Below, in pieces: positions 1-5,984 of a stretch of DNA of 5,984 nt. The notes under the pieces are model-generated. The model was given only the letters and a program-made list of their open reading frames with translations. It ran no database searches and had not been told where the DNA came from. Position 1 is the first letter of the stretch. Every line of letters starts with the position of its first letter. This stretch comes from Bacteroidota bacterium (GTDB lineage: Bacteria; Bacteroidota; Ignavibacteria; Ignavibacteriales; Melioribacteraceae), in the NCBI GenBank assembly GCA_023381535.1, contig JAMCSN010000086.1:1-5984 (forward strand). The letters are read 5' to 3'. A program made the translations under genes and the position numbers.

Positions 1-93
1 AATTAATCCCCTGGTGGTTAGGAGATTATAGATCTCATCGCTTATTAGTTCTGCAAGTGGATTTCCGCTGAGGCTAAGACTTAAGTTTTCCAT
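1..93 (-). CDS. N-terminal fragment of an unidentified protein (runs off the window)
   Basis: A minus-strand reading frame starts with ATG at 93-91 and is open for 31 codons to the window edge, so only the N-terminus is visible (it begins MENLSLSLSGNPLAEL). The start is well supported: GGAGG (complement of 100-104) lies 6 nt upstream, the best Shine-Dalgarno match in the window. The peptide has no signal sequence or membrane segment and ends in a leucine-rich, probably helical stretch. I do not recognise the family and assign no function. It lies downstream of the response regulator in the same direction, but the 288-bp gap with its repeat structure argues against tight operon coupling. I found no convincing promoter for it. 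Confidence 0.6.
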   Translation of the reverse strand, partial: MENLSLSLSGNPLAELISDEIYNLLTTRGLI

Positions 94-99
94 TGAAGC

Positions 100-104
100 C
101 CTCC
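100..104 (-). promoter_or_regulatory. Ribosome binding site of the leftmost gene
   Basis: GGAGG on the minus strand, 6 nt before the ATG at 93. It is a canonical anti-16S match and decides the start of the partial gene. The other genes here have only weak purine-rich sites, so this one stands out. Confidence 0.6.
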
Positions 105-273
105 AAGTTTGTTGTTAAATTTTTTTAATACGGCTTTAATGTTGCTTGCTTACTAATTCTGAGATGTAATTAGCGAATTGATCTTTTTTTGTAAACCGCA
201 CAAATGTGTTGTTTTTTTGATAAGAGGTGGAAATTATTGCACTAACCTACATGTTCATGCGATGCAGCTTGTT

Positions 274-386
274 GCTGGATATTGGATGCTGGATACTTGA
301 TATTAGTTACTGGATTAATATTGAACAATAGATGCTTTTGTTTATCACAAAAACCAGCATCCAGTATCTAGAATCAAGTATCTAAA
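274..386. repeat. Inverted pair of degenerate heptanucleotide repeat arrays
   Basis: From 274 to 315 the plus strand reads as six consecutive heptamers: GCTGGAT, ATTGGAT, GCTGGAT, ACTTGAT, ATTAGTT, ACTGGAT. From 352 to 386 the same unit appears in the opposite orientation: AACCAGC, ATCCAGT, ATCTAGA, ATCAAGT, ATCTAAA. Positions 278-292 can pair with 354-368 (15 bp, one G-T mismatch) and, alternatively, 292-301 with 373-382 (10 bp, perfect). Between the arrays, TTTTGT (336-341) and ACAAAA (347-352) form a six-pair hairpin with a 5-nt loop. The right array covers the TAG stop of the response regulator (384-382). No T-run follows the stems, so this is not a standard terminator. It resembles dispersed intergenic heptamer repeats known from other bacteria. 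What it does here is unknown. Confidence 0.75.
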
Positions 387-1020
387 TAATTCCTTTTCGG
401 ATTGCCTTTGCCACTGCTTCGGATTGTGAGTGCACGTGAAGTTTGCGATAGATATTTCTGATGTGATGCCGGACGGTATCAACACTGATGAAAAGACGGT
501 CTGCAATTTCTTGATAGTTATTGCCTTCAGCCAGAGATGTTATCACTTCTTTTTCTCTCGCTGATAATTCATGATCGGGCGCCAAAGTTGCCGCGCCCTG
601 CGTTTGCTGAAAAACAGTAATCACTTGCCGCGCAATTAAAGAGCTCATTGGCGCGCCGCCTTCAAATGCATCTTTAATGGCTTCAAGCAGACGGCTCGGC
701 GGAGTTTTTTTAACGAGATAGCCGCACGCTCCCGCACACAGCGCTTTGAACACAGTTTGACTGTCCTCATAAACGGTAAGCATTAAAATATTCAGTTCGG
801 GTTTAATTTTTTTTGCGTGCGCAATTCCATCGATACCGCTCATGCCCGGTAAACCGATATCCATTAAAACAACATCAACGCTGAGTGTTTCAAGTTTGGA
901 GAGAAATGATTCGCAATCGGAAAATGCGCCGACACAACTGTAGCCCGTAGTTCCGTTTATTAGAGCCGCAAGTCCGTCTCGGATAGTTGTGTTGTCTTCT
1001 ATGAGTGCTACCTTGATCAT
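382..1020 (-). CDS. NarL/FixJ-family response regulator
   Basis: A 212-residue DNA-binding response regulator and probable partner of the histidine kinase encoded just upstream. The receiver domain (residues 1 to about 118) shows the acidic pair E8/D9, the phospho-acceptor D54 in MDIGLPGMSG, the switch T82 in LMLTVYED and the conserved lysine K104 in YLVKK. A linker of about 30 residues follows, then a LuxR-type helix-turn-helix (about 149-205) with the typical LSAREKEV start and the recognition helix around SVDTVRHHIRNIYRKL. All key receiver residues are present, so it should be phosphorylatable. Length is normal for the family. I chose ATG at 1020 because it opens directly into the first receiver strand (MIKVALIEDN); an in-frame TTG at 1047 would add nine residues with no family counterpart. 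The ribosome site is weak (GCGGGAA). The stop codon lies inside the heptamer repeat. Targets are not determinable from sequence; the divergent receptor operon is the closest candidate. Confidence 0.93.
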   Translation of the reverse strand: MIKVALIEDNTTIRDGLAALINGTTGYSCVGAFSDCESFLSKLETLSVDVVLMDIGLPGMSGIDGIAHAKKIKPELNILMLTVYEDSQTVFKALCAGACGYLVKKTPPSRLLEAIKDAFEGGAPMSSLIARQVITVFQQTQGAATLAPDHELSAREKEVITSLAEGNNYQEIADRLFISVDTVRHHIRNIYRKLHVHSQSEAVAKAIRKGII

Positions 1021-1112
1021 TAAAGGTTCCCGCTCTTGCGGATGCAAGATAATATTTTTTATCCTTGCTTTGAAATGAATTGGAAAAATACTTTACCGAA
1101 TTAAGATCGGAA
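1021..1112 (-). other. Spacer between kinase and regulator with a small hairpin
   Basis: This 92-bp AT-rich spacer separates the kinase stop from the regulator start. Read on the minus strand it holds CTTGC-ATCC-GCAAG (1048-1035), a perfect five-pair stem with a 4-nt loop, 14 nt before the regulator ATG. A third, imperfect copy of the motif (GCAAGGAT, complement of 1061-1068) lies farther upstream. TATTAT at about 1057-1052 could serve as a -10 element, but no matching -35 is visible. Read-through from the kinase, an internal promoter, or both are possible. There is no terminator-like T-run. Confidence 0.3.
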
Positions 1113-4100
1113 CTACTTTAGAAATGGAAGAACAACTTTCTTCAGGCTCAAAATTTTGCCGGTAAATTTGATTTGCGTTCCTTCACCGGAAGAATCAATT
1201 ACAAGTTCTCCGCCGATGGTTCTTGCGCGAGACCGCATATTAAGAAGTCCGTTGCCGCTCTTAATCTTTTGAATATCGAAACCGGTGCCGTCGTCGCGTA
1301 GTATGAGTTCCAGAATATCTTTGTTCAAGTTTGCTTCGAGAATTATTTTGTTGCACTTGCTGTATTTGATTGCGTTGTTAATCCCCTCCTTAAAAATCAA
1401 AAAAAGGTTCTGCTTGTAGTCCATCGGAAGCTTCAGTGTGTTAATCTTTTCAAGATTTACAGTCTTAAACGAAATGCCGGCAGAGTTCAGCAGATCTGCA
1501 TAAGAGTCTTTGAGGCGCAGCAGAAGGTGGTAAAACGTATCACGTTTTGGGTTAACCATCCATACGATATCACTCATGATGTCGATCAATTGGCGGGCTT
1601 TATCGCTGATCAGAACTAAATTCTTATTCGTCTCGGGAGACGAATTTTTTATCTCGTGCGATGTTAGTTCGCTGAGTATGGAAATTTCAGTGAGACCCGA
1701 ACCGACATTATCGTGAAGATCTGCTGCAAGTTTGCTTTTAATTTTCTCGATCGCCAGCAGATTTCTATAGCCTACAGTACTTACATAAAAGATAATAAAA
1801 GTAATCAACAGCGCCGCGCCTGCAATGAACCACCAGCGTTCCCAGAAAGGCGGTAGAATTATTATATGGATTCGTGCGCCGTCGTTATTCCAAATTCCGT
1901 CGTTGTTGGAACCGATCACACAAAAAACATATTCGCCCGGCGATAAGTTTATGTAGTTCGCAATTCTTCTTCGCGAATCAACATAATGCCAGTCTTTATC
2001 AAATCCTTCCAGAATGTAAGCGTACTGGTTATCCTGTGGATTAGTATAATCCAAAGCGGAAAATTCGAACGAAAAGAAATTTTGCAAGTAGGAAAGTTCG
2101 ATTCTGTTCTGTTCTCCTTTTATCGGTTCGTTGAAAACTCTGATTGAACTCACCACTATTGACGGAATAACCATGTTGTCTTTTACACTATCGGGATAAA
2201 AATAATTTAACCCGTTGATGCCGCCGAAAAACATTTCACCGGATTTGGATTTAAAGTACGCGCCGCCGCTGAATTCAAGACTTTGCAGACCGTCGTGAAG
2301 ATCATACTGAGTAAATGTTCCTGTACGGGCGTTAAGTTTGAAAAGCCCGTTGTCTGTGCTCATCCAAAGATTTTTGTGATTATCCGCTTCGATGCCGTAA
2401 ACAACAGAGCTGTTCATTTTATTTCTTTTGCCGAATCGAATAAATTTTTCTTTTTGCTTATCGAATTTTTGCAGACCGCCGCCGTATGTTCCAACCCATA
2501 AATAGCCGTCATCATCTTCGTGGATGCACATCACGCGGTTATCGCTGATGCTCGATTCATCACCGGGAATATTTTTGTAATTGATGAATTGTTCGGTTGC
2601 GGGATTGAATTTATCGAGCCCGCCGCCGAATGTGCCGATCCAAATAGTGCTGTCTTTGTCTTCGAAGAGCGCGTACACACGGTTGTCGCTTATGCTGAAT
2701 GGATTTTGAGAATCGTGAATATACCTTTTGAACCTCGGATGATTTGCAGCAATGTCTTCGGCAGAAATTTTATTTAATCCTCCTCCGAATGTTCCAACCC
2801 ATAAATTTTTCGCGCGGTCGATCATCAATGCCTGAACTTGATCGGCGCCTAAACTCAATGAATCACCGGGAATATTTCCGTAATGCAAAAACTTGCCGGT
2901 CGTTTTGTTGAATCTGTTTAACCCGCCGCTGTAAGTGCCGATCCAGAACCCGCCGCTATTGTCATCTATGATTGCCCTGATGTGGTTGTCGCTGATCGAG
3001 TACTGATCGAAAATGTTCTTTCTATAATAAGTAAACTTTCCGGTTTTCCTGTCCCAGCGATTCAATCCGCCCTTAAACGTTCCGATCCACAAATTCGAAT
3101 TATCATCACCGTGAATTGCCCAGACAACATCGTCATCCAAACCGTTTCTATTTTTTAAATCTTTGTTCAGTTGATTAAACTTAACCGAGCTGTGTTCAAT
3201 TTTATCAAGTCCATTTCCCAGATGCGTTCCAATCCAAATTGTTCCAGATCTATCTTCCATAATCGAAAGCACATCATTTTTAGAAAGTGAGTTGGGCTGA
3301 TTCGGATCGTTCCTGTAAAAAGAAAAAACTTTCTTTTTCAAATTATATCGAATAAGACCGTTGTAATATGTCCCAATCCAAAGTTCGCCGTAACGGTCTT
3401 GTGCAAAAGAGGTGATTAAACTTTCCGAAAGATAATTCGCCCCGTCTTTTTGAATCTCAAACCGTTCGAACCGCGCTTTATCAGGCGGAAGCTGCTGATT
3501 CTTTTTTGTGAGTCTATCGATTTCGCCCGTGTAAGTCCCAATCCAAAAATCTCCATTGGAATCTCTGAACAATGAAAAAATTTTATCATCGATCAAACTT
3601 TCTGGATTACCGTTGTGTTCATATTTAATTATAACGGTGCGGTCAACTCCCGGAACAAGTTTATACAAACCGCCTCCGAGGGTTCCGACCCAAACCGATC
3701 CGTCGTCATCGGGAATAATGGCTCTTATTCTGTTGGAATGAAAACCATTCGGTTTGTTGAGATCGTAATGAAAATATTCAACTTTGTTATTCTTCACATC
3801 AAATTTTACGAGTCCTCTGCCCCATGTTCCGACCCACAAGTAACCATTTTTGTCCTGAACGATTGAAGTGATTGACCTATCACTGCTACGCGAAAACGGA
3901 AGCGGAAAATCGTAAAATGCTTCTTCCGGATCGACTTGCGTTCTCATCTCATCGGTAATGTTGTAGCGAGTGAAGGTTCCGTTCCATCTATCATACTTGT
4001 TTAGAATTCCATCTGAAGTACCGATCCATATGTAGCCGTCTTTATCTTCGCACATCGAGAGTATTCCGTTGCCGGAAATTGAAGTCGTGTCCGAAGGATC

Positions 4101-4403
4101 GTTAACAAATACGAGAAAGTTATATCCATCGTAGCGGTTCAATCCGTTGGCGGTTCCAAACCACAAGTAACCTTCGCGGTCCTGCAGCATACACGAAACG
4201 GTACTTTGCGAAAGTCCGTCTTCAATTCTTAATTGCTTAAAAACAATATCTCCGGGAGAGTCTGCCTCGGCATAAACTTGCGCCCGAAAAACCAAGAATA
4301 AGATTAGAAATGAAAAATATGTTTGAAGTTTGGTGTGCACGATAGAATTTATTATTCCGAAATTAGCTTTGAAAAACTTACTTAAATAAATATCTAAATT
4401 CAT
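1113..4403 (-). CDS. Propeller-type sensor histidine kinase (Reg_prop / Y_Y_Y / HisKA_3 / HATPase_c)
   Basis: A 1096-residue membrane sensor kinase. A hydrophobic signal segment (about 29-40) precedes an AQVYA cleavage site near residue 45. Residues 55-740 carry 14 propeller repeats of about 48 residues with the core W-[IVF]-G-T-x-G-G-L; the core positions start at W81, 126, 190, 238, 287, 342, 390, 439, 487, 535, 588, 636, 680 and F725, consistent with two seven-bladed propellers in the periplasm. A Y_Y_Y domain follows (about 788-853, YILEGFDKDW), then a membrane helix (about 857-877). The cytoplasmic part has the HisKA_3 H-box LHDNVGSG with phospho-acceptor H897, the N-box GINNAIKYS (N1009/N1010), DDGTGF (1037-1042) and GNGLLNM (1050-1056), so the kinase looks catalytically intact. 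It has no receiver or DNA-binding domain; the response regulator downstream supplies these. The ligand is unknown. The frame is open up to 4652, but that extension crosses the divergent lipoprotein gene. ATG 4403 has no Shine-Dalgarno match, and GTG 4340 is an alternative start. Confidence 0.93.
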   Translation of the reverse strand: MNLDIYLSKFFKANFGIINSIVHTKLQTYFSFLILFLVFRAQVYAEADSPGDIVFKQLRIEDGLSQSTVSCMLQDREGYLWFGTANGLNRYDGYNFLVFVNDPSDTTSISGNGILSMCEDKDGYIWIGTSDGILNKYDRWNGTFTRYNITDEMRTQVDPEEAFYDFPLPFSRSSDRSITSIVQDKNGYLWVGTWGRGLVKFDVKNNKVEYFHYDLNKPNGFHSNRIRAIIPDDDGSVWVGTLGGGLYKLVPGVDRTVIIKYEHNGNPESLIDDKIFSLFRDSNGDFWIGTYTGEIDRLTKKNQQLPPDKARFERFEIQKDGANYLSESLITSFAQDRYGELWIGTYYNGLIRYNLKKKVFSFYRNDPNQPNSLSKNDVLSIMEDRSGTIWIGTHLGNGLDKIEHSSVKFNQLNKDLKNRNGLDDDVVWAIHGDDNSNLWIGTFKGGLNRWDRKTGKFTYYRKNIFDQYSISDNHIRAIIDDNSGGFWIGTYSGGLNRFNKTTGKFLHYGNIPGDSLSLGADQVQALMIDRAKNLWVGTFGGGLNKISAEDIAANHPRFKRYIHDSQNPFSISDNRVYALFEDKDSTIWIGTFGGGLDKFNPATEQFINYKNIPGDESSISDNRVMCIHEDDDGYLWVGTYGGGLQKFDKQKEKFIRFGKRNKMNSSVVYGIEADNHKNLWMSTDNGLFKLNARTGTFTQYDLHDGLQSLEFSGGAYFKSKSGEMFFGGINGLNYFYPDSVKDNMVIPSIVVSSIRVFNEPIKGEQNRIELSYLQNFFSFEFSALDYTNPQDNQYAYILEGFDKDWHYVDSRRRIANYINLSPGEYVFCVIGSNNDGIWNNDGARIHIIILPPFWERWWFIAGAALLITFIIFYVSTVGYRNLLAIEKIKSKLAADLHDNVGSGLTEISILSELTSHEIKNSSPETNKNLVLISDKARQLIDIMSDIVWMVNPKRDTFYHLLLRLKDSYADLLNSAGISFKTVNLEKINTLKLPMDYKQNLFLIFKEGINNAIKYSKCNKIILEANLNKDILELILRDDGTGFDIQKIKSGNGLLNMRSRARTIGGELVIDSSGEGTQIKFTGKILSLKKVVLPFLK
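2184..4241 (-). repeat. Fourteen propeller-repeat coding units inside the kinase gene
   Basis: Tandem imperfect units of about 144 bp, each encoding one propeller blade. On the plus strand they show as recurring blocks such as CCGATCCAAAT or CCAACCCATAAAT (complement of the codons for LWVGT/IWIGT) preceded by CCGCCGCC-like stretches (complement of GGG codons), for example near 2495, 2640, 2795, 2940 and 3085. Blades 8-12 are the most alike and share linker motifs such as NIPGD and ISDN; the first seven blades diverge more. The spacing between core motifs 2 and 3 is 64 residues instead of about 48. The repeats also create recurring antisense reading frames that are not genes. Confidence 0.85.
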
Positions 4404-4468
4404 CTTGCGTAACGGAATTAAGCTGAGAATTATTAATTCTTCTATTATATTTAGTCGTGCAAGATGAA
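4399..4468. repeat. 10-bp inverted repeat flanking the divergent promoters
   Basis: TTCATCTTGC at 4399-4408 and its exact reverse complement GCAAGATGAA at 4459-4468 are separated by 50 bp and bracket the candidate -10 elements. Each arm contains an ATG: the kinase start at 4403 and the discarded plus-strand ATG at 4464. The arms could be two binding sites for a regulator, or a chance similarity of two start contexts. Confidence 0.5.
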
Positions 4469-4481
4469 CGGAAAGATCAAT
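4404..4481. promoter_or_regulatory. Divergent promoter region between kinase and lipoprotein genes
   Basis: This short AT-rich region separates the two divergent start codons. On the minus strand a perfect TATAAT lies at 4449-4444, giving a leader of about 35 nt to ATG 4403, but no good -35 precedes it. On the plus strand CTGAGA (4423-4428), a 17-bp spacer and TATATT (4446-4451) form a reasonable sigma-70-like promoter with transcription starting near 4458, which fits a lipoprotein start at 4482 better than at 4464. The two -10 candidates overlap, so the two transcription units may compete. Bacteroidota promoters often deviate from this consensus, so the exact elements are tentative. Confidence 0.35.
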
Positions 4482-5009
4482 ATGCGTAAAGTTTTTTTTG
4501 CTATTGTAATAGCGGCTCTTATTACATTTATCGGCGGATGCGATAAAGGTATTGAGCCTGAACCCGCCAACAGCACGCCTCCCGGCGTAACCGGATTCAG
4601 CGGAACGGTAACATTTGTCGGCAGCTGGCCTGCCGGAATCAAACGAACTCACCTGGTTGTTTTCAAAAATCTTCTTAAAGATAGTTCAGATTTTTTTCCG
4701 CCGAATTTAAGTTTCGTTATCGACTCCATTCCGAACGGAAGCAGTAAGTTCACGTATAATTCTGTCGAAAATAATTTTATTTCCATCTTCAAAATAGCCC
4801 CCGGCAATTATCAGTACATCGTTGTTGCCCAATCCAAAACTCCAACTCTATCTTTGGCAAGAAAGGATTGGTCCATCGTCGGAGTTTACTGCATCGGTAA
4901 TAATCAATCTCAGCCGGCAACTATGACAATTCAAGACGGCAAGATGACAACGGGGGTTGACGTAAAAGTCGATTTCAACAATCCGCCTCCACAACCGCCC
5001 GGCGGGTAA
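4482..5009 (+). CDS. Putative lipoprotein of unknown family
   Basis: A 175-residue protein with a lipoprotein signal peptide: a charged start (MRK), a hydrophobic core (VFFAIVIAALITF) and a lipobox IGGC, so Cys19 should be lipidated after cleavage by signal peptidase II. The mature part begins with a short Pro/Glu-rich linker, then a probably beta-rich domain of about 130 residues (SGTVTFVGSW, APGNYQYIVVAQ, DVKVDFNN) and a proline-rich end (PPPQPPGG). I recognise no catalytic motif and do not know the family. I chose ATG 4482 because GGAAAG lies 6 nt upstream and the signal peptide then has its usual form; ATG 4464 would add six residues (MNGKIN). The gene is divergent from the sensor kinase and 30 bp upstream of the TonB-dependent receptor, so a role at the cell surface linked to that receptor is likely but inferred. 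GC and codon use match the neighbours. Confidence 0.85.
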   Translation: MRKVFFAIVIAALITFIGGCDKGIEPEPANSTPPGVTGFSGTVTFVGSWPAGIKRTHLVVFKNLLKDSSDFFPPNLSFVIDSIPNGSSKFTYNSVENNFISIFKIAPGNYQYIVVAQSKTPTLSLARKDWSIVGVYCIGNNQSQPATMTIQDGKMTTGVDVKVDFNNPPPQPPGG

Positions 5010-5039
5010 TCTATTTTCAAAAAATATCAGAAGAGTTTT

Positions 5040-5984
5040 ATGAAAAAACTTAGTCTCATTTTTCTTCTGCTTGCAAGCATTTCCGTTTACGCACAGCAGG
5101 GCTCTTTAAAAGGAAAAGTAATTACCGATAAAAATGAATTGCTTGAAGGCGTAAACGTTGTTGTCTCCGGCACCCAGTATGGTGCGGCGACTTTAAGCGA
5201 CGGAAGTTTCGAAATAAAAAATCTCCCGTTCGGAAATTATCCGCTGGAAATTTCGTTAATAGGTTATTCGAAAAAGAAAATTAATATTGATTTCAATTCC
5301 GCGACAAAACCATTAATCATCGTTTTAACCGAAGAGCCGATTCAGGCACGGCAGATTGTTGTAAGCGCAACAAAATATGAACAGAGAATTCAAGACCTAC
5401 CGGTGAGCACAACAATTATCCAGCCGGATTTTATTGATAAAAATAATTATCTCACTTTTGATGAAATGCTGCAAAACGTTCCCGGCGTGCAAATGAATCT
5501 TGAACAGCCGAGCATTCGCGGATCGAGCGGCTACAGCAAAGGAACCGGCGCGCGCGTTCTTGTTGCGGTTAACGGAATCCCGATGTACAGCGGCGATACC
5601 GGCGACATAGTTTGGGAATTGATTCCCATGGCTGATATTGAACGCATTGAAATCATAAAAGGTCCGGCGAGTTCCTTGTACGGTTCTTCCGCAATCGGCG
5701 GCGTCATAAACATCATTACAAAATCTTCCGTCAAGAATCCGATAACACATTTCCGCACTTACTTCGGCACGTACGATAACCCGGCGTACGATATTTGGAA
5801 ATGGAACGGCAACCTTAGAACATTTTACGGCGTTGAACTCACACATTCCAACACGGTCGGAAATCTTGCTTACACTTTATCATTCAAAAAATTTGATAAC
5901 ATGAGCTATCGGCAGAACGATTACGCGAAACGTTATCTCGGCTATGTTAAACTTAATTACGATTTCAATCAGAATGATAAAGTG
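5040..5984 (+). CDS. TonB-dependent outer-membrane receptor, N-terminal part (runs off the window)
   Basis: The first 315 residues of an active-transport outer-membrane receptor; the barrel continues beyond the window. A signal peptide (MKKLSLIFLLLASISVYA, cleavage after A18) is followed by a carboxypeptidase-regulatory-like beta domain (about 22-98, with GVNVVVSGT, ATLSDGSFEI and LPFGNYPLEI), a possible TonB box (QIVVSATK, 105-112) and a plug domain (about 120-230) with FDEMLQNVPGV, SIRGSSGY, VLVAVNGIPM and the hallmark IERIEIIKGPASSLYGSSAI followed by GGVINIITK. Barrel strands begin near 235. The plug is of the BtuB/CirA/FepA kind rather than the SusC kind, and no SusD-like gene is seen, so vitamin, siderophore or metal-complex uptake is as likely as glycan uptake; the substrate cannot be told. 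The start ATG at 5040 has a purine-rich site (AGAAGAG) 4 nt upstream. The frame is uninterrupted. The 30-bp gap to the lipoprotein suggests one operon. Confidence 0.93.
   Translation, partial: MKKLSLIFLLLASISVYAQQGSLKGKVITDKNELLEGVNVVVSGTQYGAATLSDGSFEIKNLPFGNYPLEISLIGYSKKKINIDFNSATKPLIIVLTEEPIQARQIVVSATKYEQRIQDLPVSTTIIQPDFIDKNNYLTFDEMLQNVPGVQMNLEQPSIRGSSGYSKGTGARVLVAVNGIPMYSGDTGDIVWELIPMADIERIEIIKGPASSLYGSSAIGGVINIITKSSVKNPITHFRTYFGTYDNPAYDIWKWNGNLRTFYGVELTHSNTVGNLAYTLSFKKFDNMSYRQNDYAKRYLGYVKLNYDFNQNDKV

Noticed and set aside
167..195. TTTACA-17-TAATTA promoter for the leftmost gene (minus strand)
   Set aside because: The -35 is fair, but the -10 matches the consensus at only two positions in a very AT-rich tract, so it was not listed.
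274..386. CRISPR array or intrinsic terminator reading of the heptamer region
   Set aside because: The units are 7 nt with no spacers, so it is not CRISPR. The stems are not followed by a T-run, so it is not a standard terminator.
1021..1047. TTG start for the response regulator at 1047
   Set aside because: It has no properly spaced ribosome site and adds nine residues before the normal receiver start. ATG at 1020 fits the family.
2283..2777. Two plus-strand reading frames (2283-2501 and 2520-2777)
   Set aside because: They are antisense shadows of the propeller repeats. Their mutual similarity comes from the repeated blades on the other strand.
3556..3866. Two overlapping plus-strand reading frames (3556-3741 and 3615-3866)
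   Set aside because: Antisense to kinase blades, with no ribosome site and no family resemblance.
4464..4481. ATG at 4464 as start of the lipoprotein
   Set aside because: It lacks a good Shine-Dalgarno match and lies only a few bases after the candidate transcription start, whereas ATG 4482 has GGAAAG at good spacing. It is not fully excluded.
4451..4642. Minus-strand reading frame opposite the lipoprotein gene
   Set aside because: A shadow of the lipoprotein gene in another frame; the lipobox and domain are on the plus strand.
4404..4652. N-terminal extension of the kinase reading frame by 83 codons
   Set aside because: It runs antisense through the lipoprotein signal peptide and lipobox and across the divergent promoters, and puts a long non-secretory stretch before a clear signal peptide.
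5397..5846. Minus-strand reading frames (5397-5846 and 5531-5758)
   Set aside because: They lie opposite the plug domain of the receptor, whose plus-strand motifs are unmistakable.

Overview
The window (5984 bp, moderate GC, AT-rich intergenic stretches) looks like a chromosomal regulatory and transport locus from the Bacteroidota/Ignavibacteriota side of the tree. The signs are a periplasmic 'two-component regulator propeller' sensor kinase with a Y_Y_Y domain, a TonB-dependent receptor with an N-terminal carboxypeptidase-regulatory-like domain, a lipoprotein next to it, and weak or absent Shine-Dalgarno sequences. The assignment rests on family content only. No phylogenetic marker is present.

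Layout, left to right. Positions 1-93 (minus) hold the first 31 codons of a gene that leaves the window; it has a strong ribosome binding site. The 288-bp gap after it contains a heptanucleotide repeat structure (274-386): two arrays of a degenerate TGGAT-containing heptamer in opposite orientation around a small hairpin, the right array running over the stop codon of the next gene. Positions 382-1020 (minus) encode a NarL/FixJ-type response regulator. Positions 1113-4403 (minus) encode a 1096-residue sensor histidine kinase with signal peptide, 14 propeller repeats (probably two seven-bladed propellers), Y_Y_Y domain, one membrane helix, HisKA_3 and HATPase_c. Kinase and regulator lie in the same direction, 92 bp apart, and form an evident two-component pair.

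Positions 4404-4481 are a divergent promoter region with a 10-bp inverted repeat. To its right, on the plus strand, are a lipoprotein of unknown family (4482-5009) and, 30 bp later, the first 315 codons of a TonB-dependent receptor (5040 to the window end), very likely in one operon.

How the genes may work together (inference): the kinase senses a ligand in the periplasm through its propellers and phosphorylates the regulator. The divergent lipoprotein/TonB-receptor operon is the nearest candidate target, perhaps importing the sensed compound. This resembles the logic of hybrid two-component systems beside Bacteroidetes uptake loci, but here kinase and DNA-binding regulator are separate proteins. 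No substrate can be named from the sequence. I saw no tRNA, rRNA, CRISPR array, transposase or convincing intrinsic terminator.
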